Assembly (NCBI GenBank): GCA_023653095.1
Contig: JAMNXP010000001.1
Location: 574,853 to 638,852, forward strand
DNA length: 64,000 nt
Source of the DNA: Bacteroidia bacterium
GTDB taxonomy: Bacteria > Bacteroidota > Bacteroidia > NS11-12g > UBA955
Reading direction: 5' to 3'
In this document: piece by piece, positions 18,318 to 27,252 of the stretch
Layout of the letters: each line of letters opens with the position of its first letter
Numbering within the stretch: the stretch's first letter is position 1
Notes under the pieces: generated by a model
Databases searched by the model: none
What the model was told of the DNA's origin: nothing
What the model saw: the letters and a program-made list of their open reading frames with translations, nothing else
Position numbers and translations under genes: made by a program

Positions 18318-18344
18318 CAGTCCTTTTAACAATACGATATTGAT

Positions 18345-18593
18345 ATGAAAGCAGATATACATCCTTCAACCTACCGCAAAGTGGTATTTAAGGACATGAG
18401 TTGTGATTACTCATTCTTGACTCACAGTTGTGTTGACACCAAAGAATCCGTAGTTTGGGAAGACGGTAACGAATACCCCTTGTACAAATTAGAGATTTCT
18501 TCTCAGTCACACCCTTTCTACACCGGTAAGCAAAACTTGATAGATACAGCAGGACGTATCGACAAGTTCATGAAGCGTTACGGCAAGAAATAA
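18345..18593 (+). CDS. rpmE: Ribosomal protein L31 type B
   Basis: 82-aa protein of the large ribosomal subunit. It begins [17 protein letters not shown] and has the HPFYTGKQ segment ([20 protein letters not shown]), as in type B L31. It lacks the CxxC zinc-binding pairs of type A, so it is the zinc-free form; in many bacteria that form replaces the zinc form under zinc limitation, while in Bacteroidota it is often the only copy. It is monocistronic with a clear promoter and terminator. Confidence 0.97.
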   Translation: MKADIHPSTYRKVVFKDMSCDYSFLTHSCVDTKESVVWEDGNEYPLYKLEISSQSHPFYTGKQNLIDTAGRIDKFMKRYGKK

Positions 18594-18622
18594 GACTATT
18601 CATCAATTAAGTTTGATCATTG

Positions 18623-18653
18623 AGAGGTTGCCCAAAAGCAACCTCTTTTTTTT
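18623..18653 (+). terminator. Intrinsic terminator after the L31 gene
   Basis: Perfect 9-base stem AGAGGTTGC (18623-18631) / GCAACCTCT (18638-18646), 6-base loop, then seven T. A textbook Rho-independent terminator 30 bases after the stop codon. Confidence 0.93.
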
Positions 18654-18656
18654 GAC

Positions 18657-18664
18657 TATTTTTG
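18657..18664 (+). promoter_or_regulatory. TAnnTTTG box 4 bases before the GlmU-like gene
   Basis: TATTTTTG directly after the L31 terminator and 4 bases before ATG 18669. Because a terminator precedes it, this gene must have its own promoter, and the only room is here. This makes it one of the better leaderless-transcript candidates in the window. Confidence 0.6.
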
Positions 18665-18668
18665 TCCC

Positions 18669-19838
18669 ATGAATATTTCGTTTTTCGAAGATCTCCAAGA
18701 TCGATCCTTATTCCCACTCACCTTAACTCGCCCCGCCGCTCACCTTCGTATTGGCATTATGACCATTGCCGGAAAGTGGATTCACAGGCTGTATGCGTCT
18801 TCTTGGGGATTTGAAACGCGCGAATATTTACAACCAAAATTCCCAACCTTGCAGTCTCCCGCTGATCTCAGAATCTCTGGAAATACACTCCCCACCCCTG
18901 CCCTAGTTCAAGCGGTACTTGCTTTAACTGCTGACCAAGCTTTGGTTTCTTCCGAGGGACAATTAATCGCGGTAAGGTCATCCAACAGCAGCATCAATGC
19001 ATCAGACTACACGAATCAAGTGGTTTTTTCAGATTCGTTTAGCACCGTTAAACGTCCCTATCAAATCTTCAAATGGAATGCACAAGAAATTACCTTAGAC
19101 TTTGACTTCCTGACTCAAGGAAGAACCTCTATTGAAATTTCAGCCACTAACCAAATCATTGGTAAATACCCCATTTTCTTCGAAGAGGGCGCAAAAGCCG
19201 AATGCTGTATTTTCAACACTCAAGATGGCCCGATTTACATTGGCAAAAATGCTCAGGTAATGGAAGGCTCCATCATTCGAGGTCCATTTGCCATGGGCGA
19301 AGGCAGCAATGTGAAACTAGGTACTAAAATTTATCCAGGAACTTCTCTAGGTCCTTACTGCAATGTGGGTGGAGAGCTCAACAATGTAGTCATGCACGGT
19401 TATTCCAACAAAGGCCACGACGGCTTCCTAGGTAACGCCGTGTTGGGTGAATGGTGCAACATTGGTGCAGATACCAACTGTTCAAACCTTAAAAACACCT
19501 ACGAAGAAGTAAAAGTCTGGAACTACCAAAACGAACGTTTTGATAAATCTGGCGAGCAATTCTGTGGACTCATTATGGGTGATCACAGCAAATGCGGAAT
19601 CAATACCATGTTCAATACCGGCACGGTAGTGGGCGTTGGATGCAATATTTTTGGAGCGGGCTTTCCACGCCAATTCATTCAAGACTTCAGTTGGGGCGGT
19701 GCTCAAGGAATCGAACCCCACAAAATTCCACAATTCGAAAAAACCGCAAAGCTTGTCATGCAACGCCGCGGCAAAGAATACACCGACACAGATCAGAACA
19801 TCATGCGCTATATTTCTGCAACGTTTGGGGTGGGATAA
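18669..19838 (+). CDS. Alternative GlmU-type sugar nucleotidyltransferase/acetyltransferase
   Basis: 389-aa two-domain protein. The N-terminal half (MNISFFEDLQDRSLFPLTLTR, RPAAHLRIG) belongs to the Bacteroidota 'alternative GlmU' group (TIGR03991), thought to be UDP-N-acetylglucosamine diphosphorylase/glucosamine-1-phosphate N-acetyltransferase in peptidoglycan and LPS precursor synthesis. The C-terminal half is a left-handed beta helix of hexapeptide repeats (about residues 190-330: GPIYIGKNAQVMEGSIIRG, VKLGTKIYPGT, GAGFP). It starts MNISFFED just behind a TATTTTTG box. The last base of its TAA stop is the first base of heptamer array 2. Confidence 0.82.
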   Translation: MNISFFEDLQDRSLFPLTLTRPAAHLRIGIMTIAGKWIHRLYASSWGFETREYLQPKFPTLQSPADLRISGNTLPTPALVQAVLALTADQALVSSEGQLIAVRSSNSSINASDYTNQVVFSDSFSTVKRPYQIFKWNAQEITLDFDFLTQGRTSIEISATNQIIGKYPIFFEEGAKAECCIFNTQDGPIYIGKNAQVMEGSIIRGPFAMGEGSNVKLGTKIYPGTSLGPYCNVGGELNNVVMHGYSNKGHDGFLGNAVLGEWCNIGADTNCSNLKNTYEEVKVWNYQNERFDKSGEQFCGLIMGDHSKCGINTMFNTGTVVGVGCNIFGAGFPRQFIQDFSWGGAQGIEPHKIPQFEKTAKLVMQRRGKEYTDTDQNIMRYISATFGVG

Positions 19839-19977
19839 TCGGTTGTCGGTTGTCGGCCGATCACCGATCACCGATCACCGATCACCGATCACCGATCACC
19901 GATCACCGATCACCGATCACCGATCACCGATCACCGATCACCGATCACCGATCACCGATCACCGATCACCGATCACC
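19838..19977 (+). repeat. Heptamer array 2: 3 variant heptads plus 17 copies of GATCACC
   Basis: Twenty in-phase heptads (140 bases): ATCGGTT, GTCGGTT, GTCGGCC, then 17 perfect GATCACC units at 19859-19977. The first base is the last base of the GlmU-like stop codon. The far end contains the TGA stop of the convergent permease gene (19973-19975 on the minus strand). The array therefore is the whole intergenic space. It packs 17 GATC sites into 119 bases. Because 7 is not a multiple of 3, all reading frames across it stay open and encode a 7-residue repeat; these are not genes. Confidence 0.98.
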
Positions 19978-20869
19978 GTTTCCCAAACCCAACATTCAAC
20001 ACCATCCCTAATAAAACCAAAAACATACCAGCAAATTGGTAGAAATTGTAGGTTTCTTGAAACAAGGTGATGCTGAAAAAGGTGCCCCAAATGATGCCCG
20101 CGTAGCTGATGCTAGACACTAAGCCGGTGTTCGACTCTTGATAAGCGCGGGTCATGAAAAATTGGCCAATTTGGGTGAAAATGCCGGTTAATAGCAACCA
20201 CATCCACTGCGGCGCAGTGGGCATAAACCAAGTAGAAATCCCGGTAAAGGGAGCAATCAGAGAAATGGGTATGGTCACCAAGGGGAAATATAGAACCACG
20301 ACGTTGGGATTTTCAATGCCCTTTAGTCGTCTGATGGTGTTGTAAGCGAAAGCTGAAAACACAGCACCTCCAAACGCAGATGCAAGTCCCAAGGGAGTAA
20401 TGGATCCGGCAATGTGGTGAAACTTAAGGGTGCCATTGTGGAATTCGTGAGCTACTTCTGAAGTGAGTAAATTGACCATGAGCACACCAAAAAAAGTCAC
20501 TCCAAAGAACAACCATTGTCTGGATTGAACTTTTTCATCGCCCAATAAAAGAGCGAGCACGGTGGTGAAAATGGGAGACAAATAATGGATGACTAGGGCA
20601 TTTGAAAGCGGCATCAATTGCAAGGAATAGAAGTAGCAAAGCAGTCCCATAGAACCAAAAAAGCCGCGAAGGATGAGTAATTTAGGATTATTTCCCCAGG
20701 GCGATTGCTTCTGTTGAAAGAGAAAAACGGCGGAAATGAGAATTTGCACGAGGGCTCTAAAAAAAACGATTTCGGACACGTGCATGCCCGAAATCATTTT
20801 TACGGTAACGTTCATAAACCCAAATGCCAGACTGGCGATGAGCATCATCCAGACGCCTTTGGGAATCAT
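19973..20869 (-). CDS. EamA/DMT family permease
   Basis: 298-aa protein with ten predicted transmembrane helices in two EamA halves (first half from MIPKGVWMMLIASLAFGFMN, second from about residue 150). The drug/metabolite transporter superfamily exports or imports small metabolites; the substrate cannot be read from sequence. The final residues and the TGA stop are encoded by the edge of the GATCACC repeat array, so the C-terminus (GFGKR) is shaped by the repeat. The gene lies 9 bases after malate dehydrogenase and probably shares its transcript. Confidence 0.9.
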   Translation of the reverse strand: MIPKGVWMMLIASLAFGFMNVTVKMISGMHVSEIVFFRALVQILISAVFLFQQKQSPWGNNPKLLILRGFFGSMGLLCYFYSLQLMPLSNALVIHYLSPIFTTVLALLLGDEKVQSRQWLFFGVTFFGVLMVNLLTSEVAHEFHNGTLKFHHIAGSITPLGLASAFGGAVFSAFAYNTIRRLKGIENPNVVVLYFPLVTIPISLIAPFTGISTWFMPTAPQWMWLLLTGIFTQIGQFFMTRAYQESNTGLVSSISYAGIIWGTFFSITLFQETYNFYQFAGMFLVLLGMVLNVGFGKR

Positions 20870-20878
20870 TTTATAATA

Positions 20879-21802
20879 TTAAAGTGCTGCGTTCATGTTG
20901 CGCACAGCAGCAGCAGATTTTTCGAATTCGGCTTTTTCAGCGTCGTTTAGATCAAGGTTAACGATTTTCTCCCAACCTGACTTACCGAGAATTACTGGAA
21001 CCCCGATGCAAATATCTGATTGTCCGTATTCGCCATCCAAAGCAACGCAGCAAGGCATCATTTTCTTTTGATCGCAAACAATAGACTGAACCAAAGCAGA
21101 AACGGCCGCACCAGGTGCATACCAAGCAGAAGTACCCAACATTGCGGTCAAAGTTGCACCACCTACCATAGTAGAAGCTTTGATTTTTTCAAGTTCTTCT
21201 GCAGAAAGGAACTGGCTAACAGGAACACCTTTATACGATGCCAAACGCGTCAAAGGAATCATGGTAGTGTCACCGTGTCCACCAATGACCATGCCATCTA
21301 CTTCAGATGATGGAACACCCAAAGCCTGTGACAAGAAATAACGGAAACGAGCGCTATCTAGTGCTCCACCCATACCAATGATTCTATTCTTTGGCAATCC
21401 AGAGGTTTGCTTAGCCAAGTAGGTCATGGTATCCATAGGATTTGAAACGACCACAATGATAGCATTGGGAGAATGCTGCAAGCAGTTTTCCATAACCGTT
21501 TTTACGATTCCAGCATTGATACCTATCAATTCTTCACGAGTCATACCTGGTTTTCTTGGAACACCGCTGGTAATTACTACCACTTCACTATTTGCGGTTT
21601 TACTGTAATCATTGGTACTTCCAACAATTCTAGTATCGAAACCGTTCAAAGCAGTGGTCTGCATTAAATCCATGGCTTTACCTTCGGCAAAGTTTTCTTT
21701 GATGTCTAACAAAATAACTTCTGACGCGAAGTTTTTCATAGCGATGTACTCTGCACAGCTTGCGCCTACATTTCCTGCTCCAATTACGCTGATTTTGCTC
21801 AT
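20879..21802 (-). CDS. mdh: Malate dehydrogenase
   Basis: 307-aa NAD-dependent malate dehydrogenase of the LDH-like type; it interconverts malate and oxaloacetate in the TCA cycle. Seen are the dinucleotide motif GAGNVGASCAEYIA at the N-terminus, GVPRKPGMTREEL with the substrate arginines (an RK at the loop favours malate over lactate), VSNPMDTMTYL, and the catalytic histidine in GGHGDTTMIPL. The length is normal. Its promoter box TAATTTTG lies at 21829-21836. Confidence 0.95.
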   Translation of the reverse strand: MSKISVIGAGNVGASCAEYIAMKNFASEVILLDIKENFAEGKAMDLMQTTALNGFDTRIVGSTNDYSKTANSEVVVITSGVPRKPGMTREELIGINAGIVKTVMENCLQHSPNAIIVVVSNPMDTMTYLAKQTSGLPKNRIIGMGGALDSARFRYFLSQALGVPSSEVDGMVIGGHGDTTMIPLTRLASYKGVPVSQFLSAEELEKIKASTMVGGATLTAMLGTSAWYAPGAAVSALVQSIVCDQKKMMPCCVALDGEYGQSDICIGVPVILGKSGWEKIVNLDLNDAEKAEFEKSAAAVRNMNAAL

Positions 21803-21828
21803 AAATGATGGTATTTTACTAAGTTCCG

Positions 21829-21836
21829 CAAAATTA
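21829..21836 (-). promoter_or_regulatory. TAnnTTTG box of mdh
   Basis: TAATTTTG on the minus strand, 26 bases before the mdh start, giving an ordinary short leader. It lies in the 138-base divergent gap shared with the decarboxylase-like gene. No convincing -33 TTTG is visible at the right distance. Confidence 0.5.
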
Positions 21837-21900
21837 CAACTTTAAAGTATTAATTTTTTGCATTTATTGCAAATTCATAAAAAGAAGAATCTAATTGAGT

Positions 21901-21908
21901 TATCTTTG
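21901..21908 (+). promoter_or_regulatory. TAnnTTTG box of the arginine-decarboxylase-like gene
   Basis: TATCTTTG 32 bases before ATG 21941. It matches the Bacteroidota -7 consensus. The -33 region is A/T-rich without a clear TTTG. Confidence 0.55.
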
Positions 21909-21940
21909 CATTTCAAAAGCAATCCAACTCACTTAGATTA

Positions 21941-23338
21941 ATGAAAAATAAGTACATCGACTTAATCCAACAGACTTTCGATTTTCCAATTTCCGAATTT
22001 GACTTGGACGACAATGGACATCTTTACTTTCATGACATTCCATTAATGGAACTGATTAAACAGTATGGAACACCGTTGAAATTCACTTACTTACCTAAGA
22101 TATCTGAGAACATTAAACGTGCTCGATCTATGTTTAATGTGGCAATTGCAAAGGCAGATTACAAAGGAAAATACTATTATTGTTACTGTACCAAGAGCAA
22201 CCACTTTCAACATACTCTCGACGAAGTACTGAAAAACGATGTACATATTGAAACATCATCGGCCTTTGATATAAACATCATTGAGACCCTAGAGGAGCAA
22301 GGCAAATTGACTAAAGATCACTTTGTTGTTTGCAACGGATTCAAAAAAGAAAATTACATCGAGAACATTGCCGGCCTTATAAACAACGGATGGAACAACG
22401 TCATACCGGTATGCGATAACCAACGAGAAATTAGTTTATTGCAAAGTTTTACAGACAAGGAATTTAAATGCGGTATCAGAATTGCAGCCGAAGAAGAGCC
22501 CAAATTTGAGTTCTACACCAGCAGATTGGGAATTGGTTACAAAGATATCCTACCCTTCTATCGATCTCACATAAAGAACAACAAGCAAGTAAAGTTGAAG
22601 ATGTTACACTTCTTCATCAATACTGGAATTTATGACACAGCTTACTATTGGAATGAGTTACATAAATGTTTAAGAGTCTATATTGAACTCCGTAAAGAAT
22701 GTCCCGAGTTGGATACTTTGAACATCGGTGGCGGATTCCCAATAAAGAACTCGTTGAATTTCCAATACGATTATGATTACATGGCCACTGAAATTGTGAG
22801 TCAAATTAAGCAAGTTTGCGAAGAAAACAACATTCCTGAGCCAGACATTTTCACAGAATTTGGTTCATATACTGTGGGTGAAGCGGGCGGAGCAATCTTC
22901 TCGGTTTTAGATCAAAAAGCTCAAAACGACCGTGAAAAATGGAATATGATTGATTCTAGCTTTATGACTCAACTACCTGATGCATGGGCTATCAACAAGA
23001 AGTTCATTATGTTGCCTATAAATAGATGGAACGAAGAGTACGAGCGCGTCTTGCTAGGAGGTATAACTTGTGACAGCGATGATTACTACAATTCAGAGCA
23101 ACATGTAAACGCAATTTACTTGCCTCAGTTTGAAAAAGAAGACCCATTATATATTGGCTTTTTCCATACAGGCGCTTACCAAGAGAGTATTGGAGGTTAT
23201 GGCGGAATTCAACACTGCCTAACACCAGCACCGAAGCACGTGATTATTGATAGAGATGAAAATGGAGATTATTTCTTCAAAATGTTCTCCAAGGAGCAGA
23301 GCTACAAGAGCATGTTAAAAACGCTTGGATACTTTTGA
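21941..23338 (+). CDS. Arginine decarboxylase-like PLP enzyme
   Basis: 465-aa fold-type III PLP decarboxylase, in the short 'biosynthetic arginine decarboxylase' group common in Flavobacteriia and related to diaminopimelate/carboxynorspermidine decarboxylases. The PLP lysine is expected in YYYCYCTKSNHF (residues about 80-92). Also seen are the Gly-rich phosphate loop LNIGGGFPIKNS, the ETSSAFDI and EFGSYTVGEAGG blocks, and the substrate-binding ITCDSDDYYNS near the C-terminus. Likely function: decarboxylation of an amino acid, probably arginine, for polyamine synthesis. Substrate choice is inference. Its 3' end overlaps the convergent symporter gene by 24 bases. Confidence 0.82.
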   Translation: MKNKYIDLIQQTFDFPISEFDLDDNGHLYFHDIPLMELIKQYGTPLKFTYLPKISENIKRARSMFNVAIAKADYKGKYYYCYCTKSNHFQHTLDEVLKNDVHIETSSAFDINIIETLEEQGKLTKDHFVVCNGFKKENYIENIAGLINNGWNNVIPVCDNQREISLLQSFTDKEFKCGIRIAAEEEPKFEFYTSRLGIGYKDILPFYRSHIKNNKQVKLKMLHFFINTGIYDTAYYWNELHKCLRVYIELRKECPELDTLNIGGGFPIKNSLNFQYDYDYMATEIVSQIKQVCEENNIPEPDIFTEFGSYTVGEAGGAIFSVLDQKAQNDREKWNMIDSSFMTQLPDAWAINKKFIMLPINRWNEEYERVLLGGITCDSDDYYNSEQHVNAIYLPQFEKEDPLYIGFFHTGAYQESIGGYGGIQHCLTPAPKHVIIDRDENGDYFFKMFSKEQSYKSMLKTLGYF

Positions 23339-24793
23339 TGTGAAATAATATCCCCCAAAAGAAAGCAATCCATTAATTAGCAGCAATTCAAACCCGAATT
23401 GATACTTCAAGTTTAGCGGCTTTAAACCTAATAAACTTGAGACAAGGTTATTATTACCCAAATACCAACAAATAAGTGGTACAACCACACTTACGAGCAA
23501 TACTCCTTTCGAATTGGTATTTGATTGGGTGAAAATGCCCAATGCAAATAAGCCAAGCAAGGGTCCATAGGTGTAATTTGCCAAACCTAAAACTACATCG
23601 ATTAGTGCTCCTGAGGAGTATTTGTAAAAACCCATGATAGACAACAAAAGCAACACGGCAAATAAGCCATGCAAAATTCTTCTGTAGCTAAGTTTTTGAG
23701 AATCTGACAAAGACCTGTTTGCGTCCAATTTTAGTAGATCAAAATACGTACTAGTGGTTAAAGTGGTTAACACCGAATCAGCACTGGAAAAGGTTGCCGC
23801 CGACAATCCCAAAACAAAGGCCATACCTGCTGCAGGCCCTAGATGTTGGAGTGCAATAGTTGGAAAAAACTGATCTGTTTGCTCCGGAAAAGAACCTAAT
23901 TGCGTAAAAAACTCAATCATTACAGCTCCTAAACTCAAAAACACGACATTCACTAATACCACTATAAAGGCGGTACTAATCATATTCTTTTGTGCTTCCT
24001 TGAGCGACTTGCAACTCAAGTTCTTTTGCATCATGTTTTGATCTAAACCAGTCATTGCAATGCACATAAATGCTCCTCCTAAAAAGTGCTTCCAAAAGAA
24101 CGAATTGCTGTAAAAATCTCCATTTATAATGGATACGTGGCTGGATTTCGTCAATATTTCAGACAATCCGACAGAATTCAATACATCCGAATTGAGCAAT
24201 GCTCCTACCGTGAATAACAGTCCACCTATGAGAAAAGTACTTTGGATGGCATCGGTAAACACCAAAGTTTTGATTCCACCTTTGAAGGTATAGGCTAAAA
24301 TCAACAGAATTATTACGGCCACGGTTACAAAAAATGGAACTCCGAGTGGCTCAAAAAGGAACTTTTGGAACACAATAGCGGTCAAGAATAGTCTACCAGC
24401 CGCCCCAAGTAATCTACTTACAATGAAGAAAAATGAGCCCGTTCGTTGCTCAACTACCCCAAATCGTTGTTCTAAATAGGTATAAATTGAGGTCAAATTA
24501 TGCTTGTAATACAACGGAAGTAACCAATATGCTATGGCCAAATACCCAACAAAATATCCAAAAACCACTTGGAGATAGTAGAAATTCGACTTGAATACAG
24601 CCCCAGGAACCGAAATAAAGCTGACTCCACTCATAGAATCAGACAACATTCCCAAGGCAACCATCCACCATAAACTTTGTTTGTTCCCTAGGAAGTAACT
24701 ATCGTTATTGGCTTTTCGGCCGGTAACATATCCTATCCCTAAAAGGATTAAAAAATAGGAACTTAGTCCAATAAGTATGAGCGTTGGGGTCAT
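23315..24793 (-). CDS. Sodium:solute symporter (SSS family)
   Basis: 492-aa membrane protein with about 13 transmembrane helices. N-terminal motifs YVTGRKANNDSYFLGNK and LGMLSDSMSGVSFISVPG are typical of SSS transporters, which couple Na+ entry to uptake of sugars, amino acids or similar solutes. Substrate unknown. It is the last gene of a six-gene minus-strand run, overlapping the upstream 820-aa gene by 4 bases (ATGA). Its last 24 bases overlap the end of the convergent decarboxylase gene. Confidence 0.9.
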   Translation of the reverse strand: MTPTLILIGLSSYFLILLGIGYVTGRKANNDSYFLGNKQSLWWMVALGMLSDSMSGVSFISVPGAVFKSNFYYLQVVFGYFVGYLAIAYWLLPLYYKHNLTSIYTYLEQRFGVVEQRTGSFFFIVSRLLGAAGRLFLTAIVFQKFLFEPLGVPFFVTVAVIILLILAYTFKGGIKTLVFTDAIQSTFLIGGLLFTVGALLNSDVLNSVGLSEILTKSSHVSIINGDFYSNSFFWKHFLGGAFMCIAMTGLDQNMMQKNLSCKSLKEAQKNMISTAFIVVLVNVVFLSLGAVMIEFFTQLGSFPEQTDQFFPTIALQHLGPAAGMAFVLGLSAATFSSADSVLTTLTTSTYFDLLKLDANRSLSDSQKLSYRRILHGLFAVLLLLSIMGFYKYSSGALIDVVLGLANYTYGPLLGLFALGIFTQSNTNSKGVLLVSVVVPLICWYLGNNNLVSSLLGLKPLNLKYQFGFELLLINGLLSFGGYYFTSKVSKRF

Positions 24794-27252
24794 TTTAATT
24801 TCTTAGGTTTTTGCAACAAGGTTTTATACAAGATTTCAGGGGTATTTACATCTGCTGAAATCAGACGCATATCTATATAAGTCAAAGTATAGGGTGCTAG
24901 TTGCAGTTTTTGCAATTCATCACCGCCAATTCCGTAGATTTTATATTTCTCATCTCGAACTAAAATCATTTCTATTTGAGCCGGATTGAATGGTACACGG
25001 TATCTATCAGAAGCAAAATATGCTACAGAAGCATTGGGTTTGTTTAGGGAAACAATGACTTCTTTTACTTTTAAAGGTATTTTGCCGGTCTCACAAAACA
25101 CCAATTCCAACTTATATTCACTGGAAGTTGTATCAGGTTCGGCCATCATGAAAGTACCAGAACTTCGGATGGAGAACTCATATCTTTTCTTGGTTGATTT
25201 CAGAGCAGCAGCGCTTCCCAGCAATGTAGAACTTGATACCTGAATCTGTTGGTTTTTTTCCGAATCATTCAGATTCTTTAATGCGAGTGCCTTTTGCGAT
25301 TGAACCGTTAAGTACTTTGTTAAGGCATTTTCAAATTTCTTTTGTTGAATCAGCTTTTCTGTATTGGTCAAAAAAGGCAAATCTTTAGGTTCGATAATGT
25401 TCATAGTCCAATATCCATCGGTACATTTTAAATTCAACGCGAGCATGCCATTGCTTCTATAAATTTGAATATCAATGATTCTATGATCTTTGAAAAAGGT
25501 TTTGACCGCAGCTATTCCGTTATCGGTTTTAATGGCTAAATTAAGCTCCTCAAAAGATTTCAACTCTGGAAACAATACTTGCGTCCTATCAAAGAGTTGC
25601 AAGTAAACGAAGGATTTTGAAGGTGCTGGAATGCTTCTTATTTGAATTAGGGGTTTACCTCTAAGAATTTTTCGAAATTCTTTGGTTCCCGTAGGAAGTT
25701 GATCTGATGTTTTTACCCAAAACTTTGAAAACGGACTAAAATACATCGCCGCTTTGTGGGGAGGAATTAAATAGGCATAATTGAAATGTTCAAAATTCTC
25801 ATCCAAGTTCAAATTCTCGCTGTTAACCGACACCCCCTCTAAATATGGAGGTTGTGCAATTTGGTAAAAGTCAATTTTTTGCAACTGCTCGTCTGAAAAT
25901 TCATAATCGTAGTCGTAATGATTTTCCCATTTTTGTTTGCTGGAATTCCATGCATAGAATTGGGCTGCATCTGATTTATTGCCTATAAATCGTATTTGAA
26001 TAAAATAACCGTCTCGAACCTCCAATTCCTCTAAGGTGTTTAATTTTAATTGGTAGAACCGAACATCAACTATTCCAGCTGAATTGAAAATTTGAGCGGC
26101 CAAAGGATTGGAAGTAGACAAACCGTTTGCGGCTCGTTCATCTTCAGATTGGGCTATCCTCACTGAAATTAAATAATCACCTTGAAATACTTGCTTATCT
26201 TGCCAAGCTAATGACCCTTTAGGTACAATAACAGCAACTCGTTGATCACCCAAGAATCGTTGCGTTTTATCGGAATTCCCAACAAATGCATACCTCCCAG
26301 AAGAATACGACTTTAAATAATTTTTGTTGGGAACTATTTCTATTAATTCATTGTGATTCAAGTTTTTAGGATCAACCCCAATGTCAAAAGCTGCAACGAA
26401 ATCCAATGGAATTTCATCATCATCATCATAGGACTGTTTAGGAACTTCAGCTGCTTTTACATTGAATAATTTTTGCAAATGTTCTATATCAACTGAAGGT
26501 AATGCTGGATTTTGCGAGACATACCGCACAGTGATTTTGGGAACATAAACCACTATTTCGCCCAACTCTAACAATGATTGTCCCTGCTCTATGGAGGAAA
26601 AATCTATCAACGTCAATGACTTGAGTTTCTTGATTTTTTTTATTTCGATGGGGACATCTTTAACTGAAGACACTGAGATACCTAAGGAAATCAATTTGGG
26701 CGCATCTAGAATTGCGGCATTGATGCATTGTTTGGTCGTCTCTGGATCAAAGTCCCCCAAAAGAGTCAATGATTTGAGCGATTTCCAATAGCGAAGAAAC
26801 TCCCAAGATTCAGGCACAGATTCAAAATGCAAGGTCACATTTTGAAGGTATTTCCAAGCACCATTGAGTAAAAAAGCCTCTTCTCTATTGGCCGGAACGT
26901 GCAAGTAAATGGACGGAATCCACTCCAATGATTGGATGTCGGCATCAGAAAGTATGCCTTGAAATTCAATCAGTTGAACCTCATCCAATCCATCTAATTT
27001 AGATGCCACTTTGGCAACTTCGGCAATGTCTATTGCACCTTGAACTTTCAATGTTTCAATGTGTTTGAATGCCAGAATATTGGATTGAATCACTTTCAAA
27101 TCGCTGCGCGAAGCAACGATCATTTTGGTTTGAAGGTAATTCTTGATGTTCTTTGGTGGCAAGAATGATTGAGCGTGGAGCGCGCTAAAGAATCCCAAGA
27201 AAGGGCATCCCAAAAATCCCAACAAAAACAAAAATCCGACCCGTTTAAACAT
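24790..27252 (-). CDS. Large exported protein of unknown function with LRR-like N-terminal part
   Basis: 820 aa with a signal peptide (MFKRVGFLFLLGFLG..., cleavage likely after HAQS near residue 29). Residues about 55-230 show leucine-rich-like repeats (KLKSLTLIDFSS, WKSLKSLTLLGDF). The middle holds an Asp/Tyr-rich segment (HYDYDYEFSDEQ) and several predicted beta-rich stretches; near residue 660 there is a helical linker. I do not recognise a family. It is translationally coupled to its neighbours: it overlaps the NlpC/P60 gene by 8 bases and the symporter by 4. This suggests a shared envelope or nutrient role, but no function can be assigned. Confidence 0.75.
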   Translation of the reverse strand: MFKRVGFLFLLGFLGCPFLGFFSALHAQSFLPPKNIKNYLQTKMIVASRSDLKVIQSNILAFKHIETLKVQGAIDIAEVAKVASKLDGLDEVQLIEFQGILSDADIQSLEWIPSIYLHVPANREEAFLLNGAWKYLQNVTLHFESVPESWEFLRYWKSLKSLTLLGDFDPETTKQCINAAILDAPKLISLGISVSSVKDVPIEIKKIKKLKSLTLIDFSSIEQGQSLLELGEIVVYVPKITVRYVSQNPALPSVDIEHLQKLFNVKAAEVPKQSYDDDDEIPLDFVAAFDIGVDPKNLNHNELIEIVPNKNYLKSYSSGRYAFVGNSDKTQRFLGDQRVAVIVPKGSLAWQDKQVFQGDYLISVRIAQSEDERAANGLSTSNPLAAQIFNSAGIVDVRFYQLKLNTLEELEVRDGYFIQIRFIGNKSDAAQFYAWNSSKQKWENHYDYDYEFSDEQLQKIDFYQIAQPPYLEGVSVNSENLNLDENFEHFNYAYLIPPHKAAMYFSPFSKFWVKTSDQLPTGTKEFRKILRGKPLIQIRSIPAPSKSFVYLQLFDRTQVLFPELKSFEELNLAIKTDNGIAAVKTFFKDHRIIDIQIYRSNGMLALNLKCTDGYWTMNIIEPKDLPFLTNTEKLIQQKKFENALTKYLTVQSQKALALKNLNDSEKNQQIQVSSSTLLGSAAALKSTKKRYEFSIRSSGTFMMAEPDTTSSEYKLELVFCETGKIPLKVKEVIVSLNKPNASVAYFASDRYRVPFNPAQIEMILVRDEKYKIYGIGGDELQKLQLAPYTLTYIDMRLISADVNTPEILYKTLLQKPKKLK

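Noticed and set aside
19592-20070. Two plus-strand open frames with a repeated seven-residue peptide (RSPITDH type)
   Set aside because: They are open only because the 7-base GATCACC array has no stop in any frame; they overlap the real GlmU-like and permease genes.
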